A stretch of DNA of 64,000 nt from Druceiella hillmani (lineage: Eukaryota; Arthropoda; Insecta; Lepidoptera; Hepialidae): positions 2,927,501 through 2,991,500 of the forward strand of contig JAYKKI010000067.1 in NCBI GenBank assembly GCA_039881145.1, written 5' to 3'. The notes beneath the pieces were generated by a model. That model searched no databases. It was not told where the DNA came from and saw only the letters and a list, made by a program, of their open reading frames with translations. A program made the translations under genes and the position numbers. Position 1 is the stretch's first letter, and each line of letters begins with the position of its first letter. Shown one piece after another: positions 36,086-48,318 of the stretch.

Positions 36086-36713
36086 CCGTTTTAGTACCAT
36101 TGTTTTTTACTCATATATACTTGAAAATGCCAAAGAAATCTTTTGTTTTTGATATCATTTACCCTTGTCTTGAAAAAAAACTTTATCTCTTCTAAAAATT
36201 ATCCAATTTTAATAATTTTTTCGGTGTTTTCTTAATAAAAACTTGTTCAAGGATAATAAAATACAAAAAAAATTATGGAAACATATATTGTGAACAAAAA
36301 CTGAAATCAACTTCACATCATCATTTTCGCAGTCCGGTACATCCTCCGTTTGCAAAATAATTGTTATCGTCACTATTATCACTATCACTCAAAATTCGCA
36401 TTACGCCAAATTGTGAGCACATCACAATGTCTCTCCCACTATCACTTTCTTCACAACTTGAAAAACGATCATTTTCACTCGAATTATTTTCATATTCCGA
36501 CATTATGGGTTAAAAATTTTCTTTTCCTGGATCCTTTTTATATTGTAATTACTAATAATATTAAAATTTGAACTTTATGTAACACATAGAAAGATGAAAA
36601 ATTACGGATGTGTGTGAGCGTCCTCCCCTACTGAGCGCTAAACAGCAACTGATCTCGCGTGCCCCATCACGCTCGCAAATTTAGTACGCACACGCTCGTC
36701 GCCACTCTAACGG
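36086..36713 (-). mobile_element. Internally deleted piggyBac element, copy A
   Basis: The left end begins after TTAA (36082-36085) with CCGTTTTAGTACCATTG. The right end reads, on the minus strand, CCGTTAGAGTGGCGACGAGC. The right flank is ACTA rather than TTAA. The internal sequence matches copy B (44522-45157) in inverted orientation over its full length. It keeps only the first codons of the transposase, so it is non-autonomous. Confidence 0.8.
36321..36503 (-). pseudogene. piggyBac transposase N-terminus, copy A
   Basis: A 60-codon frame starting MSEYENNSSEND and very rich in Asp, Ser and Glu. Acidic N-termini of this kind are typical of piggyBac transposases. The DDD catalytic domain is absent because of internal deletion. 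Its partner in copy B differs at several residues and has a slightly different end. Confidence 0.7.
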
Positions 36714-38998
36714 ACTATAAGTCTTTTACGTGATTTTATAACGGAAAAGAAAATAAAAACAAAAATATTTCTCACCATATTAGGGATTAAAACAAGTGAT
36801 TATATTGTTCCTTTATATTATATATGTAGCATTTCAAAAATCACATCAATCCTTGGCTCCGTTATGACATTGCTTCATTATTCCATTTTTAAATTCAAAT
36901 AAAAAATTTTCTTTAGGAATGTAATTTTTACGCATACACAGCAGCCTATATCATTTCGCAGCCTACCTACTATCTCTGTGGAAATAATCACTTCATTCCA
37001 TTGAGAAGTGAAAGATGGACAACATACTTTCGCATTCATAATTTTAGTTATAATAAATGTAAACACAATGCTGTTAATGAAAAATGTGACACTAGTTTTT
37101 TCGTCATCAGTAAGTAAACAAGTCTGACATTTTGCATAAAAACTAGACTATGTGTATTGTTTTGTCATAAACCTGTAATTACATTTTGTTCATTTTGGGA
37201 CTTTGTGACTATTTTTATTTCGCATAAAATCCAGAAATAAATTCTACACCTAAAATTACATTTCTGTTTTCACTGAAAGAAATTGATACAATAATATGCC
37301 TGTTATTTTATAAATCCGCACAGGTGAAACAATTTCTTTCTCCTAATTTATTTTCATATTTTTGGAATACGATAATTTGGAATTGACAAGGAAAATCAAA
37401 AATGTATGACCTAAGTGAAGTGTGACTTGTAGAGTTCAGCATAGTTTTCATAATAACCTTCATCCAAGTATTTGACGATTTCCGAAACTTTGGTCTGTGT
37501 CTCAGTTTCTCATATTGCAGTATATTAATAGTCAAGATATGAACAAATGTTATTTTTATTTATGAAAATAAAAATCACCAAACAAACAGACAAAGTAATT
37601 AAAAACTGAATCCCACCCATGTGCTTGAACATAAATGCTAAAAAAGTTTATAGCCATGCACAAAATATGGAATATGCTACCAAAACTACAGAAAAAGTTA
37701 CCGACAATGTAACCCTATCGTCAATAGGTAACATACAACTTTCATTTTACTGCTAAATAAAAGTATTATAGATGAACATTATATTTATAGATGTTTATTG
37801 TGAAACTTAAAAGTAAATATATTTAGCTACAAAAGATCATTAACACTATACACTTATAATATACAGTTTAGAATTATAAAGGTCACCATTTATCCTAGCT
37901 TATATTTACTCAGTACCTACATATTTCGACTGGGTGAGAAATTCTGGCAAATGGAGTATCTGAGTGTGTGCATAAGGTGAAAAAAACATTTTCCTGATTG
38001 GTATTAGAAAAATGTTAGAAACTTTTAACTCACTATTGCCGCGGGTGTAGCCATGGAACAAAAATTAAAAATAAATCGTCATCAAAAACATTTTGAAAAC
38101 ACTAACCAGGATATTGTAACACGATTCATTCAAAAATAATAAGTGGATAAAATTTGCAAACACCCCGTATCCCAGTGTGGTACACCGTCCAATCTATACT
38201 CTTATGATGTAATTTATAAACAATACATTTTCAAGTCTTCTTTAATGAGTTTTCTTTTTCCTTATTGAATATTTATTTTGTGTTCTAAAGAATTATCATA
38301 TTTATTTTGGCGCAATATTTATTTTGATACATAATATATATTTTGAGCTTTGAATAACAAATCAGTGACTGAAAAAAGATTGTATTTGAAAATATTTTTC
38401 ATAGAAGGTCCCATTTGACCTTCTATGATGAAGGTCAAATGAGATTAGTATCTTTTAGAACTTAAGAGTAAAAATGGATTATGACTATAAATGGTATGCT
38501 TATTAAAGTATTATTATATTATTGTTAGGGCAACACCATTAGTATGTTCCAGTTAACTTACGTTATATTACTTTTGCGAATTTTTAATACTTTTGGGCGC
38601 ATATGGATTTATGACTCTTCATAACAAAATATTTCTTTGCTTAATAAGAATTTATTTTTTACTTCAATACATAATTGTATATAAAAACAACAAAAAACCT
38701 GCTAAATACGAACATGTTACAAGAACTCACTTCAATTCTACTTATAATATCCTTAATAAAACCATTGAATAAAATTGTTTCAGCATCACAGTACATAATT
38801 CAAATGTACTATAAAAGCAACTCAATTTCTATAAATTGTATTGAAACATAAGGAAAGTCCAAAAAATTCCAAATAAATTCAGATGGTTGCGTTTCCATGC
38901 CTTTCTGTACATTGACCACCCGTCCACAGTGGAATAAGCTCCCATCAATATCTTCCATTTGATTAACAAATTTTGAAAAGTAATTTAAGGTTATATGC
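36714..38998. other. Intergenic, no gene seen
   Basis: AT-rich sequence. Two short minus frames (36878-37066, 37308-37535) show no domain. A small inverted repeat around AAGGTC...GACCTT lies near 38404-38450. Confidence 0.5.
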
Positions 38999-39541
38999 AG
39001 GTTAATTGATGATCAATCGGTTTCAGAGAAAATCAGCTGTAACAGATGGACATGGTTATAACAATTCCTTTATCCTTTTGAGTCATGGAACACTAAAATA
39101 CATATAAAATAAGCAAAATAAACCAATTTTTTATTTGTTGTATTAGTTAAGATAAGTTACAGGGGATTAATATAAAAACAGGTTAATTGATGATCAATCG
39201 GTTTCAGAGAAAATCAGCTATAACAGATGGACATGGTTATAACAATTCCTTTATCCTTTTGAGTCATGGAACACTAAAATACAAATAAAATAAGCAAAAT
39301 AAACCAGTTTTTTATTTGTTGTATTAGTTAAGATAAGTTACAGAGGATTAATATAAAAACAGGTTAATTGGTGATCAATCGGTTTCAGAGAAAATCAGCT
39401 GTAACAAATGGACATGGTTATAACAGTTCCTTTATCCTTTTGAGTCACGGAACACTAAAATACAAATAAAATAAGCAAAATAAACCAGTTTTTTATTTGT
39501 TGTATTAGTTAAGTTAAGTTACAGGGGATTAATATAAAAAA
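38999..39541. repeat. 181-bp tandem array, three units
   Basis: GTTAATTGATGATCAATCGG or a near match starts units at 39001, 39182 and 39363, exactly 181 bases apart. Each includes TCAGCTGTAACAGATGGACA and GATAAGTTACAGGGGATTAA. The copies differ at only a few positions. No coding sequence is seen. Confidence 0.95.
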
Positions 39542-40440
39542 TAAATAATGACATATGTGTTTTAACAGCACGAGAATCCACTAATAAAAATCGTACATAC
39601 TGAATTCAGCCTAGTCACCTTTGGCTATTGTGAAATATTAAAGTTATCTATATGGAAGTACTAATACATGCCATGATTAGATATCATGATTAGAAAATAT
39701 TTGTTTATACGCTCTATACATGTCTAAAACCATTAAACTCCACCAGCGTGGATGCCATAGTGACAAAAGGTTAAGCAGCGCTGAATAAAAACTACTATTA
39801 ATGTACAGAAGACACTTTTATAAGTCCATAACACACTAAATTGAACACTATCATACTAATTATTGATTGTTTTCTAGAAAAAATAACATGAAAATGACCT
39901 TTGTTTTCAAAAAATTTTAACAACATTTTTAAATCTGTATCTTTGAATCTGCACTAAAATAAATGTTTTTTTGTGAAACACATTTCGAGTATTATGCAGC
40001 AAGACCCAGCCGCGCTGTTTAACGAGTTGATCTTTTACAAAAATATTGGCATTCAGGAAGCTGAATTAAAATTTTTCGTAGTTGTTGATTAGTACGATGT
40101 ATTGAACTGCGATTTTGTCATGTATATATGCATTAAGACCCAACATCATTTGACATGAAAATATAAATAACGTTCTATATATGCAACGGAGTATTTGTAG
40201 TGACTTAATAAACATGCAACTCATAGTCAGTGAGCGAAACGAACTAACATCGATTGTAAATGAGTTTTTATCTTTTTTATTAAGACTATGGCAGCATTCA
40301 CTTTTAATTCAGATTAATTAGAAATTCGGCTAAGTATAACATGGCAATTTATTACTGATAATATCGTCTTTCCTATGATAAAAATTGCCTATCCATAATA
40401 TAATTAACGATGTATTATTTAGAGGTATCATTATTGAATA
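39542..40440. other. Intergenic, possibly 5' part of the gypsy remnant
   Basis: No readable domain. By position it could hold the worn-out protease region of the gypsy copy that starts to be legible at 40440. Confidence 0.3.
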
Positions 40441-40441
40441 A

Positions 40442-42690
40442 CACTCAGATTATGCTAGTCCAATACTCCTCATGAAAAAGAAGATCAGTTCAGATAAAAT
40501 GTTTAGCCATTACAGATTACTCTACGTGATTATTATAAAACATCATTACACATCGCCGTTAGTTGAGCTTCATATAGATCATTTAGGCGATAGCATTCTT
40601 GGCTTTCATCAAATTCTTTCTTGGCTTTCAACACATCTGACAGCTTTTCTTATACGGGAAGGACATTATAAGTAATTAAAAATGGCTTACGGTCCTGCTA
40701 AAAGCCTATAGTTAAGAAAAGACCAAAGAAAGACCGACCGAAAGAAGAGACCAAGCTTATTCATATTGTTGACTTTTTAATGCGATCGCAGAGCATGGAG
40801 AAATTAGGTTCAATTTTACAAACACTCATGAATGCTGGTTTTTTTCAATAAACAAGAAAGAAGTGTGCATTTTTGAGAAGCAAAATTGAGTACTTTGAAC
40901 AAAACATTAGTCAAGGTCAGGTTAAACCGCGCAATGTAATGCAAGCTAAATGGTTTCTTGGTCTAGCAGGCTGCTTTCACCAATACATTCCTAGTTATGC
41001 AACTAAATAACAACCTGCTTCATGGTTAACACGTTAGTATGTTCCTTTTATTGATATGAGCCAGAGAATGCTCGAAAATATGTATTTGAGTACTTAACAG
41101 TATTTGCAATTTTTTATTAAAACTTCCAATAGTGCTGCGAGCAATACAGAATGTGATGCTGTACTCATTCAAGAACATGCAAATAAATGCAAAACAATAA
41201 GGGCCTAACTAAACAAAACTGTTCAGTGAGCAAAATATTGTTATCGCTCTTATTAATTTAAAGCTTTGGCAATATTTAATGAGCTACAATATTTTAGGTA
41301 TTATCTACTTAGAGCAACAGTTAAAGTTGTGACAGACTACAATGCATTTAAAATGACTGATCATAAAATGCATTTATTGCCGAGAGTAATGTGATGGTGG
41401 GTCTATTTAAAAGACTTTCACTATACTACTGAATATAGAAAAAGCGTCCTTATGAATCATATTTGTAAACTTCAAAATTGGGGTCAGATAGCTCAATGAG
41501 GGCATATATGGGCAAATTTGACGGGGGAAAATTGGACGCCTCCCGGTATAAAATAAATAAAATAGCGGCCCATTCTTCTGTCAAATAGACTGTACATACA
41601 TGGTTAGTAAACAACTTCGTTTTGTCAAATTTTTATTGCATTCGTGAAATTTCACTCTTAACATTTTTCATAAAGAACTACAACTTCATAGATGACCTAC
41701 CGTACGATAAATTAATCCCTCTTGGAAAAGAAATGAAATTGTTTTCTTTGATACCAAAAGAACATCGATTGAGTTTATCGCACAACTTATACAATAAGCA
41801 TGGGCATATTGGTTTAATTAGAAAAAAGTTCAGTGTTTGGTATGTGTATTGAGTAAAAGATTTTGTAGGCTCAACAGCCACCATCTGTTGGTCCATCCTG
41901 GTTCCATCCTGGAGTAAGATAAATTTACATTTTTACTATCTATATTGATGTATTAGACTTCCTAAATCAAATGATTACAAGTTCATTTTAATAACCATAG
42001 CTACATTTTCTAAATACTGCTTATTACAAGCATCATATAAACGGAACGCCAATGAAGTGAAGCAAGCTTTTACTAACATTATTTCTTTATTTGGTACTCG
42101 GTATGAAATAAGTACTAATCAAAGACGTATGCAATTTATCAAGAATGGGTTCATGAGCTTAACTACCAAATACGTTCCATTACACCTGGCATGTATCAAG
42201 AAATTGATCAACCTAAACAACATTATAGAACTGTCCTAAATTTACTTTGAGTTGAAGTGAATATAAGGCCAAAATGTCTGAGGTTTTGTGAAAAATACTG
42301 CCAATACTTAACTTAACCACACATAAAGCAACCCAAGCATCACCACTTCTACTTCTCATTGATATCAATGACACAATTGATAAAATCGCTGATACGTGAA
42401 GTGGCATTGAAAGAGCAACAACCAAATTGCGATGGTTACATGACATTCACAAGGGCAGAAAGTTTCTAAACTATTGAAGACCAATCAAGAAAAGCAAGAT
42501 GCTTATGTAAATGAAAGGCGTAAGATAACATGAAAATTTGATGATAATGGTTGTATATTTGTTATCGAAAGTTTACAGGTAAACTCTAGACCCCGGCTTG
42601 CGAGGGTCTTACTGTGTAGAGAAGATGCTACCCCCACGACCTTATGAACTATGGTTGCTACTGGGTCCTATCGAGTCCTATTTATAATAC
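40442..42690 (+). pseudogene. Degenerate Ty3/gypsy pol
   Basis: The domain order of a gypsy pol can be followed in shifting frames. Reverse transcriptase is seen at 40460-40680: SPILLMKKK, then HIDHLGDS and a GFHQI block like SGYHQI. RNase H is at about 41270-41460, with YLLRATVKVVTDYNAF and a YTTEYRK block. The zinc-binding region is near 41780 (LYNKHGHIGLI). The integrase core is near 41960-42190, with KSNDYKFILITIATFSKY, then a VKQAFTNIISLFGTRYE block. The catalytic YVDD and integrase triad are not all readable. Many stops are present and LTRs were not found. The copy is old and dead. Confidence 0.7.
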
Positions 42691-43219
42691 GTTTTGTTTA
42701 TTTCAGTTAATTTTTTGGTTTTATCTAATTAATTAGGTCATAAATATACTATGTTGAATACTCACTTTTATACCTAAACATTTTTTATACAGTGGGTTAT
42801 TTATGTAAACTAGTAGAACATAATAATAGTATGTCACCTCTATCTATTGAATATAGCTGTAGTTTTCATATGTACTTTAAATATTTATCTAAAAGCCGCT
42901 TTCTTTTTCATTTTAAAATTATAATTGAATGATGGGATCTTCTCAAAGTCAGTGGCATTATCCTCAGCCTCAAATGAAAGCAATCAAGCAAAGAATTAGG
43001 ATGGTCGACAATTTCGCAAGTACCTACAATGTATATTTCTACATTCCGGTGGATGACCAACATAAAACTGGGCATCACACCTGGTTTGAGGAAGGTACAG
43101 ACCTCCTCTTGAGGCCTGGTACAGAGAAGAGAAACGAAAGTTGAAGTTCGAGGGTGACTCAAATCTAACATAAACCTATAGATCATCTTTAAAAACTGTT
43201 ACCTCTGCGTCCTAAATCT

Positions 43220-44265
43220 GCGAATTAAATGACAGAGATCATGCGAGATCTTTGACTTACAAAATCAAATGCAGCATCATGAAGGATGTCTCAGTACTTC
43301 AACTCTCAGCAACAACGTGAGGAGCTTATTCAAAGAAATAAGGTTTCCTCATGATCCAAAAGGCTGGTGACTCTTCATTGACAGCCTTTGGAAAGAGTTT
43401 GAATGCAGTCCTGTTAAGCAATGGCAACAAGTACCCCAGTATTGCAATAACTCAGCAATATATCTCAAAGACCACTATAGAAATATCCAAAGTCTTCTCC
43501 ATGTAAAAAGCTATGAAGGACACCAGGGGAAAGTTTTAGGCAACTTCAAAATGATAACATTCATGGTGGGTTTGCAAAGTGGATACACAAATAACCTATG
43601 CTTTTTCTGCTTGTGGGATAGCAAGGATGATGACAATAACTACAAGATTGTTGACTAGCCAATTAGAGATGATTCCGTGATTAGTGAGAAAAATCTCCAA
43701 TGCCTCTCGGCTGTTGCTGCCGCGGCCTCCGCTGCGTATTAAACTAGGACTTATTAAACAATTTGTCAAAGCGTTAGATCTTATTTCTGAAGCTTTCCAA
43801 TATTTAAAAAAATATATTTTCAAAAATGTCAGACATAAAGGTCAAGAATGGAATAATAGAGGATCAATTAATCACGAATGGAATAATAGCGGATCAAACA
43901 ATCAAAAATTAATGCGAGATAGTGGGTTCATGAGGAAGCTTCTACCAATTGAGGGAGATGCATGGAAGAGCTTCATTTATGTATTGAATGTTTTTTGGGA
44001 AATCACAGTATGGATAACTATACGGAAATGATTCAGCACATTCTCAAGATCTGCCATAAAATGGTATGCAGATCCATGTCCTACACTCACATCTAGGAGT
44101 TTTCAAATCAAATTTTTAGATACAAACATACTCTGAAGAGCATGATGAACGTTTTCACCAAGACATTCAAATATTTGAAGCGAGATACCAAAGACAGTAT
44201 GATGAACGAAAGCTTGGTGATTGCATCTGAAGATTAATCAGGAAAGTGAACAAATATACAAGAGG
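43220..44265 (+). pseudogene. Broken copy of an uncharacterised repetitive protein family
   Basis: The pieces, in order, are a SLFKEIRFPHDPKGW block near 43320 and SLNAVLLSNGNKYPS near 43400. Near 43550-43640 comes FMVGLQSGYTNNLCFFCLWD, then the 115-codon open piece at 43684-44031 with LRIKLGLIKQFVKALD. Last is a HDERFHQDIQIFEARYQ block near 44145-44200. From memory, this order (GYTKYCCFLCEWDSR, HIKLGLMKNFVKAMD, DEHGERFHQDI) is found in a family of repetitive arthropod and cnidarian ORFs of unclear origin, probably carried by a transposon. Frameshifts and stops break it. A tandem 10-residue duplication (EWNN-x-GS) lies in the open piece. Confidence 0.65.
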
Positions 44266-44521
44266 AAAAGTAGAAAAACAATGCATTTTTAAACAACATT
44301 CTTAGGTGCTTCCTGAATTTAAATACTCAAATGTAATTTTAATTATTGTCTTATAATTAGATATCTCAAATAAAAGTATTTAGGTGAATAAACAGTATGT
44401 ATTAATTTTAATCTATCTATATTATAAAAAATAAAGGCATTTTTGGAAATTTTGAACAATGGCTATCATTTCTTTAAAAATTATTACCCAGACATAAGTT
44501 AATACTTTTCTGCCATTTTAA

Positions 44522-45157
44522 CTGTTAGAGAGCCGACGAGCGTCATTGCGCTCGTGCACATACTAACTAAATTTGAAATCAGTTGCTGTTTAGCGCACGG
44601 TAGGGGAGGTCACCCGCATGCATCGCTAATTTTTTTTCTTTCTACGTGTTACATAAAGTTCAAATTATAATATTATTAGTAATTACAATATAAAAAGGAT
44701 CCAGGAAAAGAAAATTTTTAACCCATAATGTCAGAATACGAAAATAATTCGAGTGAAAATGATTGTTTTTCAAGTTGTGAAGAAAGTGATAGTGGGAGTG
44801 ACATTGTGGTGTGCTCACAATTTGGCGTAATTCAAATTTTGAGTGATAGTGATAATAGTGATGATAACAATTATTTTGCTGATACAGAGGATGTACCGGA
44901 CTGCGAAAATACAATGTGACCTTGATTTCAGTTTTTGTTATAATTTATGTTCACAATATATATTTCCATAATTTTCTTTGTATTTTATTATCCTTGTATA
45001 AGTTTTTATTAAGAAAACACCGAAAAAATTATTAAAATTGGATAATTTTTGGAAGAAATACAGTTTTTTTCGAGACAAGGGTAAATGACATCAAAAACAA
45101 AAGATTTCTTTGGCATTTTTAAGTATATGTGAGTAAAAAACCATGGCAATAAAACGG
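44522..45157 (+). mobile_element. Internally deleted piggyBac element, copy B
   Basis: The element is flanked on both sides by TTAA (44518-44521 and 45158-45161), the piggyBac target duplication. The left end reads CTGTTAGAGAGCCGACGAGC. The right end, read inward, is CCGTTTTATTGCCATGG. About 9 of the first 13 bases of the two ends pair. It has the same structure as copy A at 36086-36713 in the opposite orientation. Only the N-terminal transposase codons remain. Confidence 0.87.
44728..44919 (+). pseudogene. piggyBac transposase N-terminus, copy B
   Basis: A 63-codon frame starting MSEYENNSSEND with an acidic, serine-rich composition, ending in a DVPDCENTM tail. The catalytic domain is missing. 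The near-identical frame in copy A shows that both derive from one deleted parent. Confidence 0.72.
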
Positions 45158-45161
45158 TTAA

Positions 45162-45600
45162 GGTTAAAACTTTAAAAAAAAACAAAATCTTGTAACACAG
45201 TGTAATATTTTATTTATGCCAATGCTCTAGCAATCAAAATTGAATTATAGATTTTGGTTATAATGTAATGTATTTGAATCAATAATTCAAATAGTTTATT
45301 TTGATAGGGTTTGTTATTAAGAACACACAGAGCTTTTGTATGCATATGAAATAATTTTTTTATGAAAATATTCTTCATTCTTGTTTTGGCTTTTGGATAC
45401 TTACTCTTAAATACCTTTTTCAGAGTCATCGTACCAATTTTTTTCATATATATTGTGGATGAAATATACGTACTTTTTTTTGCCATAGTTTTTTATTTTA
45501 TTAAAAAAATTTTTAACACATTTTAATCATATTAGTGAACCTTAGATTTTAAAATAAGAATTACTATTGTTCTGTTGTTTTCTATCATTTTATTGGAAGC
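45162..45600. other. Intergenic, no gene seen
   Basis: AT-rich sequence. The 90-aa minus frame at 45214-45486 is Lys-rich and low-complexity, with no domain. Confidence 0.5.
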
Positions 45601-45607
45601 ACTGATT

Positions 45608-45780
45608 TTTAACCCCAATGAAACAATGGGTATAATAAGTTCAAGGCTTTTGTCTGTCACTCTGTGGCATTTTAGCTTCAAAATTGATAACTCAAGTTAA
45701 TTCAACATTAAACAAATATGATATTTGGATACAACTGAATAACTCCACATCTATTTGAAACATGTCAATGGCTACCAATA
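45608..45780 (+). repeat. Possible lepidopteran-type short repeat
   Basis: The stretch with TTTTTAACCCCAATGAAAC, a GGGTATAATAAGTTC word, then GTCTGTCACTCTGTGGCA and TTTAGCTTCAAAATTGATAA resembles, from memory, a dispersed repeat common in moth and butterfly genomes (CCCGACG...GTGTTATAAGTTTGA...CTGTCTGTGGCATCGTAGC). It is diverged. Confidence 0.35.
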
Positions 45781-45989
45781 TTATCTATGTTGAAAAATAA
45801 TACTCGGATTTGTAATTTTTCGACTTATACATATTGTTGGTATATAGAATTTACAGAATATATAAATACTCTGATATTAGTGACAAATTAACTCTGTCAT
45901 GCTACCGTGAATTGGATGTGGTTAGTTAAATATATCCAATGTGAACAATATTCTATTATTTTAATATTGTCAGTCTATATAGAAGATTC

Positions 45990-46190
45990 ATTGCCATGGT
46001 GTATTGGGTTGATCACAACGCACACGGCCTTTGACTGCACAGTGCACTGTGGGGACCCGAGTTCGATTCCCAACTGCTCGTCGAGGAAGCTGGACTGGGG
46101 TTCTGATTGGATGTAAGAGATTGCTCTCATAGCAATAAGTCCACCATATGTATCTATTAGATACATTAAAGTAATAAATAAAATGTATAA
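45990..46190 (+). mobile_element. tRNA-derived SINE
   Basis: The segment has an A-box-like TGGTGTATTGGG (45997-46008) and a good B box GTTCGATTCC (46061-46070), the internal RNA polymerase III promoter of tRNA-type SINEs. The tRNA-unrelated body follows, with TTGCTCTCATAGCAATAAGT and a CCACCATATGTAT tail that resembles 3' ends of lepidopteran SINEs and RTE-type LINEs. It does not fold as a tRNA. The short open frames across it are not genes. Confidence 0.7.
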
Positions 46191-46476
46191 GGATTAAAAA
46201 TCCATAAACTCATGATTTTCACGTAGCTTGTACTATAAAAGAATTATGTTCATACATTTTTCATTTTCACGGTTTTCATGATTTATGTTAAGTACAAAAA
46301 TCATGAAAAAATAAAGCATATCTACTTGAAATTAATTATCATTGAATTAAATTAAGCTTAAAAATGTTGTACTTAATCTAAAATAAAATTAGACTTGTAT
46401 GACAGTCTCTTAATTTATTTTAGCTTTCACTTACACAAAATGAAAAAAAAAATTAATGGCAATTAAATTTTTACAA
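46191..46476. other. 3' flank of receptor gene 2
   Basis: AT-rich sequence downstream of the minus-strand receptor stop. An AATAAA-like polyadenylation signal is likely here, but several candidates exist and none can be chosen. Confidence 0.3.
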
Positions 46477-48318
46477 TTAGCCAGATTCGTCCAACACTGA
46501 CAGTTGAACGTTGACAATAATATAAGTGATGACAAGATTTATAAAATTCGGAATTAATTTAATCCCAAAGTTAAACAGTTGGCAAACTCTGAATGCGCCT
46601 TTGTCACTTCCACGTATAATCTGTCTGATTAACATTACCTTATGTTTAAAATTGTCATCTGAAAAATAAATAATATGAAACCATAAAATTAAACCCATAA
46701 AGTAAATCTACGTCCATTAAAACAAATCAAAACATACCTAAACGAGGTATAAGTTTGATCTTGATCACATAAACTTCCAACGTATTAAATTCCACAGTTA
46801 CTTTTTCACAGTAGAAGCAACCAATTGTGAACATGATAATAAATAATACAATCCAAAATGTAAGATATGCTATTAACGTTAAATGTAATACCTGAAATAT
46901 TAAAAATTAACATAATTCAAATTAATTAAACAATTTTCGTTTGTACGAAATTGTATTTAATATAATTTTGTATCAAATTAAAAATATCACATTTAAAATA
47001 CTTTAATGTTGTAGTTTCATTAAACTTAAAAATAATAAAAGTTATATAACTATTTTAACATATAAATTAGAAATTATATTTTATTGCTTCTAGTCTATTA
47101 TTAAACATGCTTGCATGCAAGCTTACCTAAACTGTAATATTATAGATATTGGAGCGTTAAGCAATTAGTGAATACAACTGTTCATGTGGTTGGGTTTATA
47201 TTCGCCTAGTCTAAGGTATCTCGTGTTTAATGTCATCAAAATAGTTTGTCATAAGTAAATATTACGGTAAATAGCTTATTTAATTTCCGAGCTACGAAAA
47301 GTAATTTATTCTCTGTAAATGTTTATGATACTCACTTGGTTAACAACTATGTATAAAATAAGTTCTATGCCTTTTACCAGCACGTGAAAACTGCACATTA
47401 CTATACAGAGTACCTAGAAAATAAAGAATCAATGTTTATATTCATCAATCAAAAATTTTATATAATTATATTAAATGATCTAATGCGTATGCTCACTTGG
47501 ACGTTAAACATTTTATTTATTTTGTTGCATAGGTCCAGAATATTTATTAGCACATTCGGTAACACAGATATAAACGAAGGATTTTGGGAAAAATTATTTT
47601 CTAGAAACAGTTTATTTCCATTATTTTCTTCATTAAAGATCAAATATGGAGCACGTGTTTTGATTTCATGCACATCCTTTATATTGTCACATAGTATTTC
47701 TTCTATTGTATACTTCAAATAAAGATTTAAGTATTTTAACATTTGGGCGATAGTTCTTGTTAAAACACACAGAAAGAATATATCGAGTTGCAGAAGGAAA
47801 CCACTAGCATGAACGATAATAATTAATAGCCATCTATCCGTTGACCGCATGATTATATCACGGCATACCACACAAATAATGGCAAAGTACAAAATGATGA
47901 AACATATACCCAATCTCGTCATCAATTTCAGGTTACTATACAATTTATTTTTGAAATTGCTGCTATAATTTACTGCCACCTCTTCGAATTGACTCAAAAA
48001 ATCCACAAACAAGTTCTTGTACCACAAAACATCTATAGATAAGTAAAACAGCATACTCCCATTGGCCAGAACATGAGAAACAATTGCTAAGAGATCCATT
48101 TCAGTCGCCCGCTTGGCTTTAGACGAATACAATACAGTCCAACAAATGCCAGTTAAGAGAAGGATAGCTATTGTTACATTGTAAAATTTCCAACTATATT
48201 TCTGTATTAAGGATTTCTCGCTATCTAATTTTTGTGTCAGCCTGTAAAGGCCAAAAAATGATTGCAACTTTGGTAGACATTGGATTGCTTCCAGAAAACT
48301 GTAATTTTTACAAGACAT
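46477..48318 (-). CDS. Gustatory receptor, four exons (411 aa)
   Basis: The model on the minus strand joins 48318-47497, 47413-47336, 46891-46738 and 46658-46477. Introns of 83, 444 and 79 bases have GT-AG ends (GTGAGC/TTCTAG, GTGAGT/TTTCAG and GTATGT/TTTCAG). The 7tm_7 protein has helices 1-4 in exon 1 at about residues 46-64, 77-97, 135-152 and 164-189. Helix 5 is in the 78-nt exon, helix 6 with a CFYCEK block in the 154-nt exon, and helix 7 in the last 182-nt exon. The family signature is intact as TYIIVNVQL. Exon sizes and phases match receptor gene 1, although the proteins are diverged. The start at 48318 (MSCKNYSFLEA) is the first Met in the frame. A 112-aa plus-strand frame at 47384-47722 is antisense to it and not a gene. 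It is probably a taste receptor of unknown ligand. Confidence 0.88.

Noticed and set aside
45997..46070. tRNA gene from the A and B boxes
   Set aside because: The sequence does not fold into a cloverleaf with an anticodon arm, and a SINE body follows.
47384..47722. 112-aa plus-strand frame
   Set aside because: It is antisense to exons 1 and 2 of receptor gene 2 and has no domain of its own.
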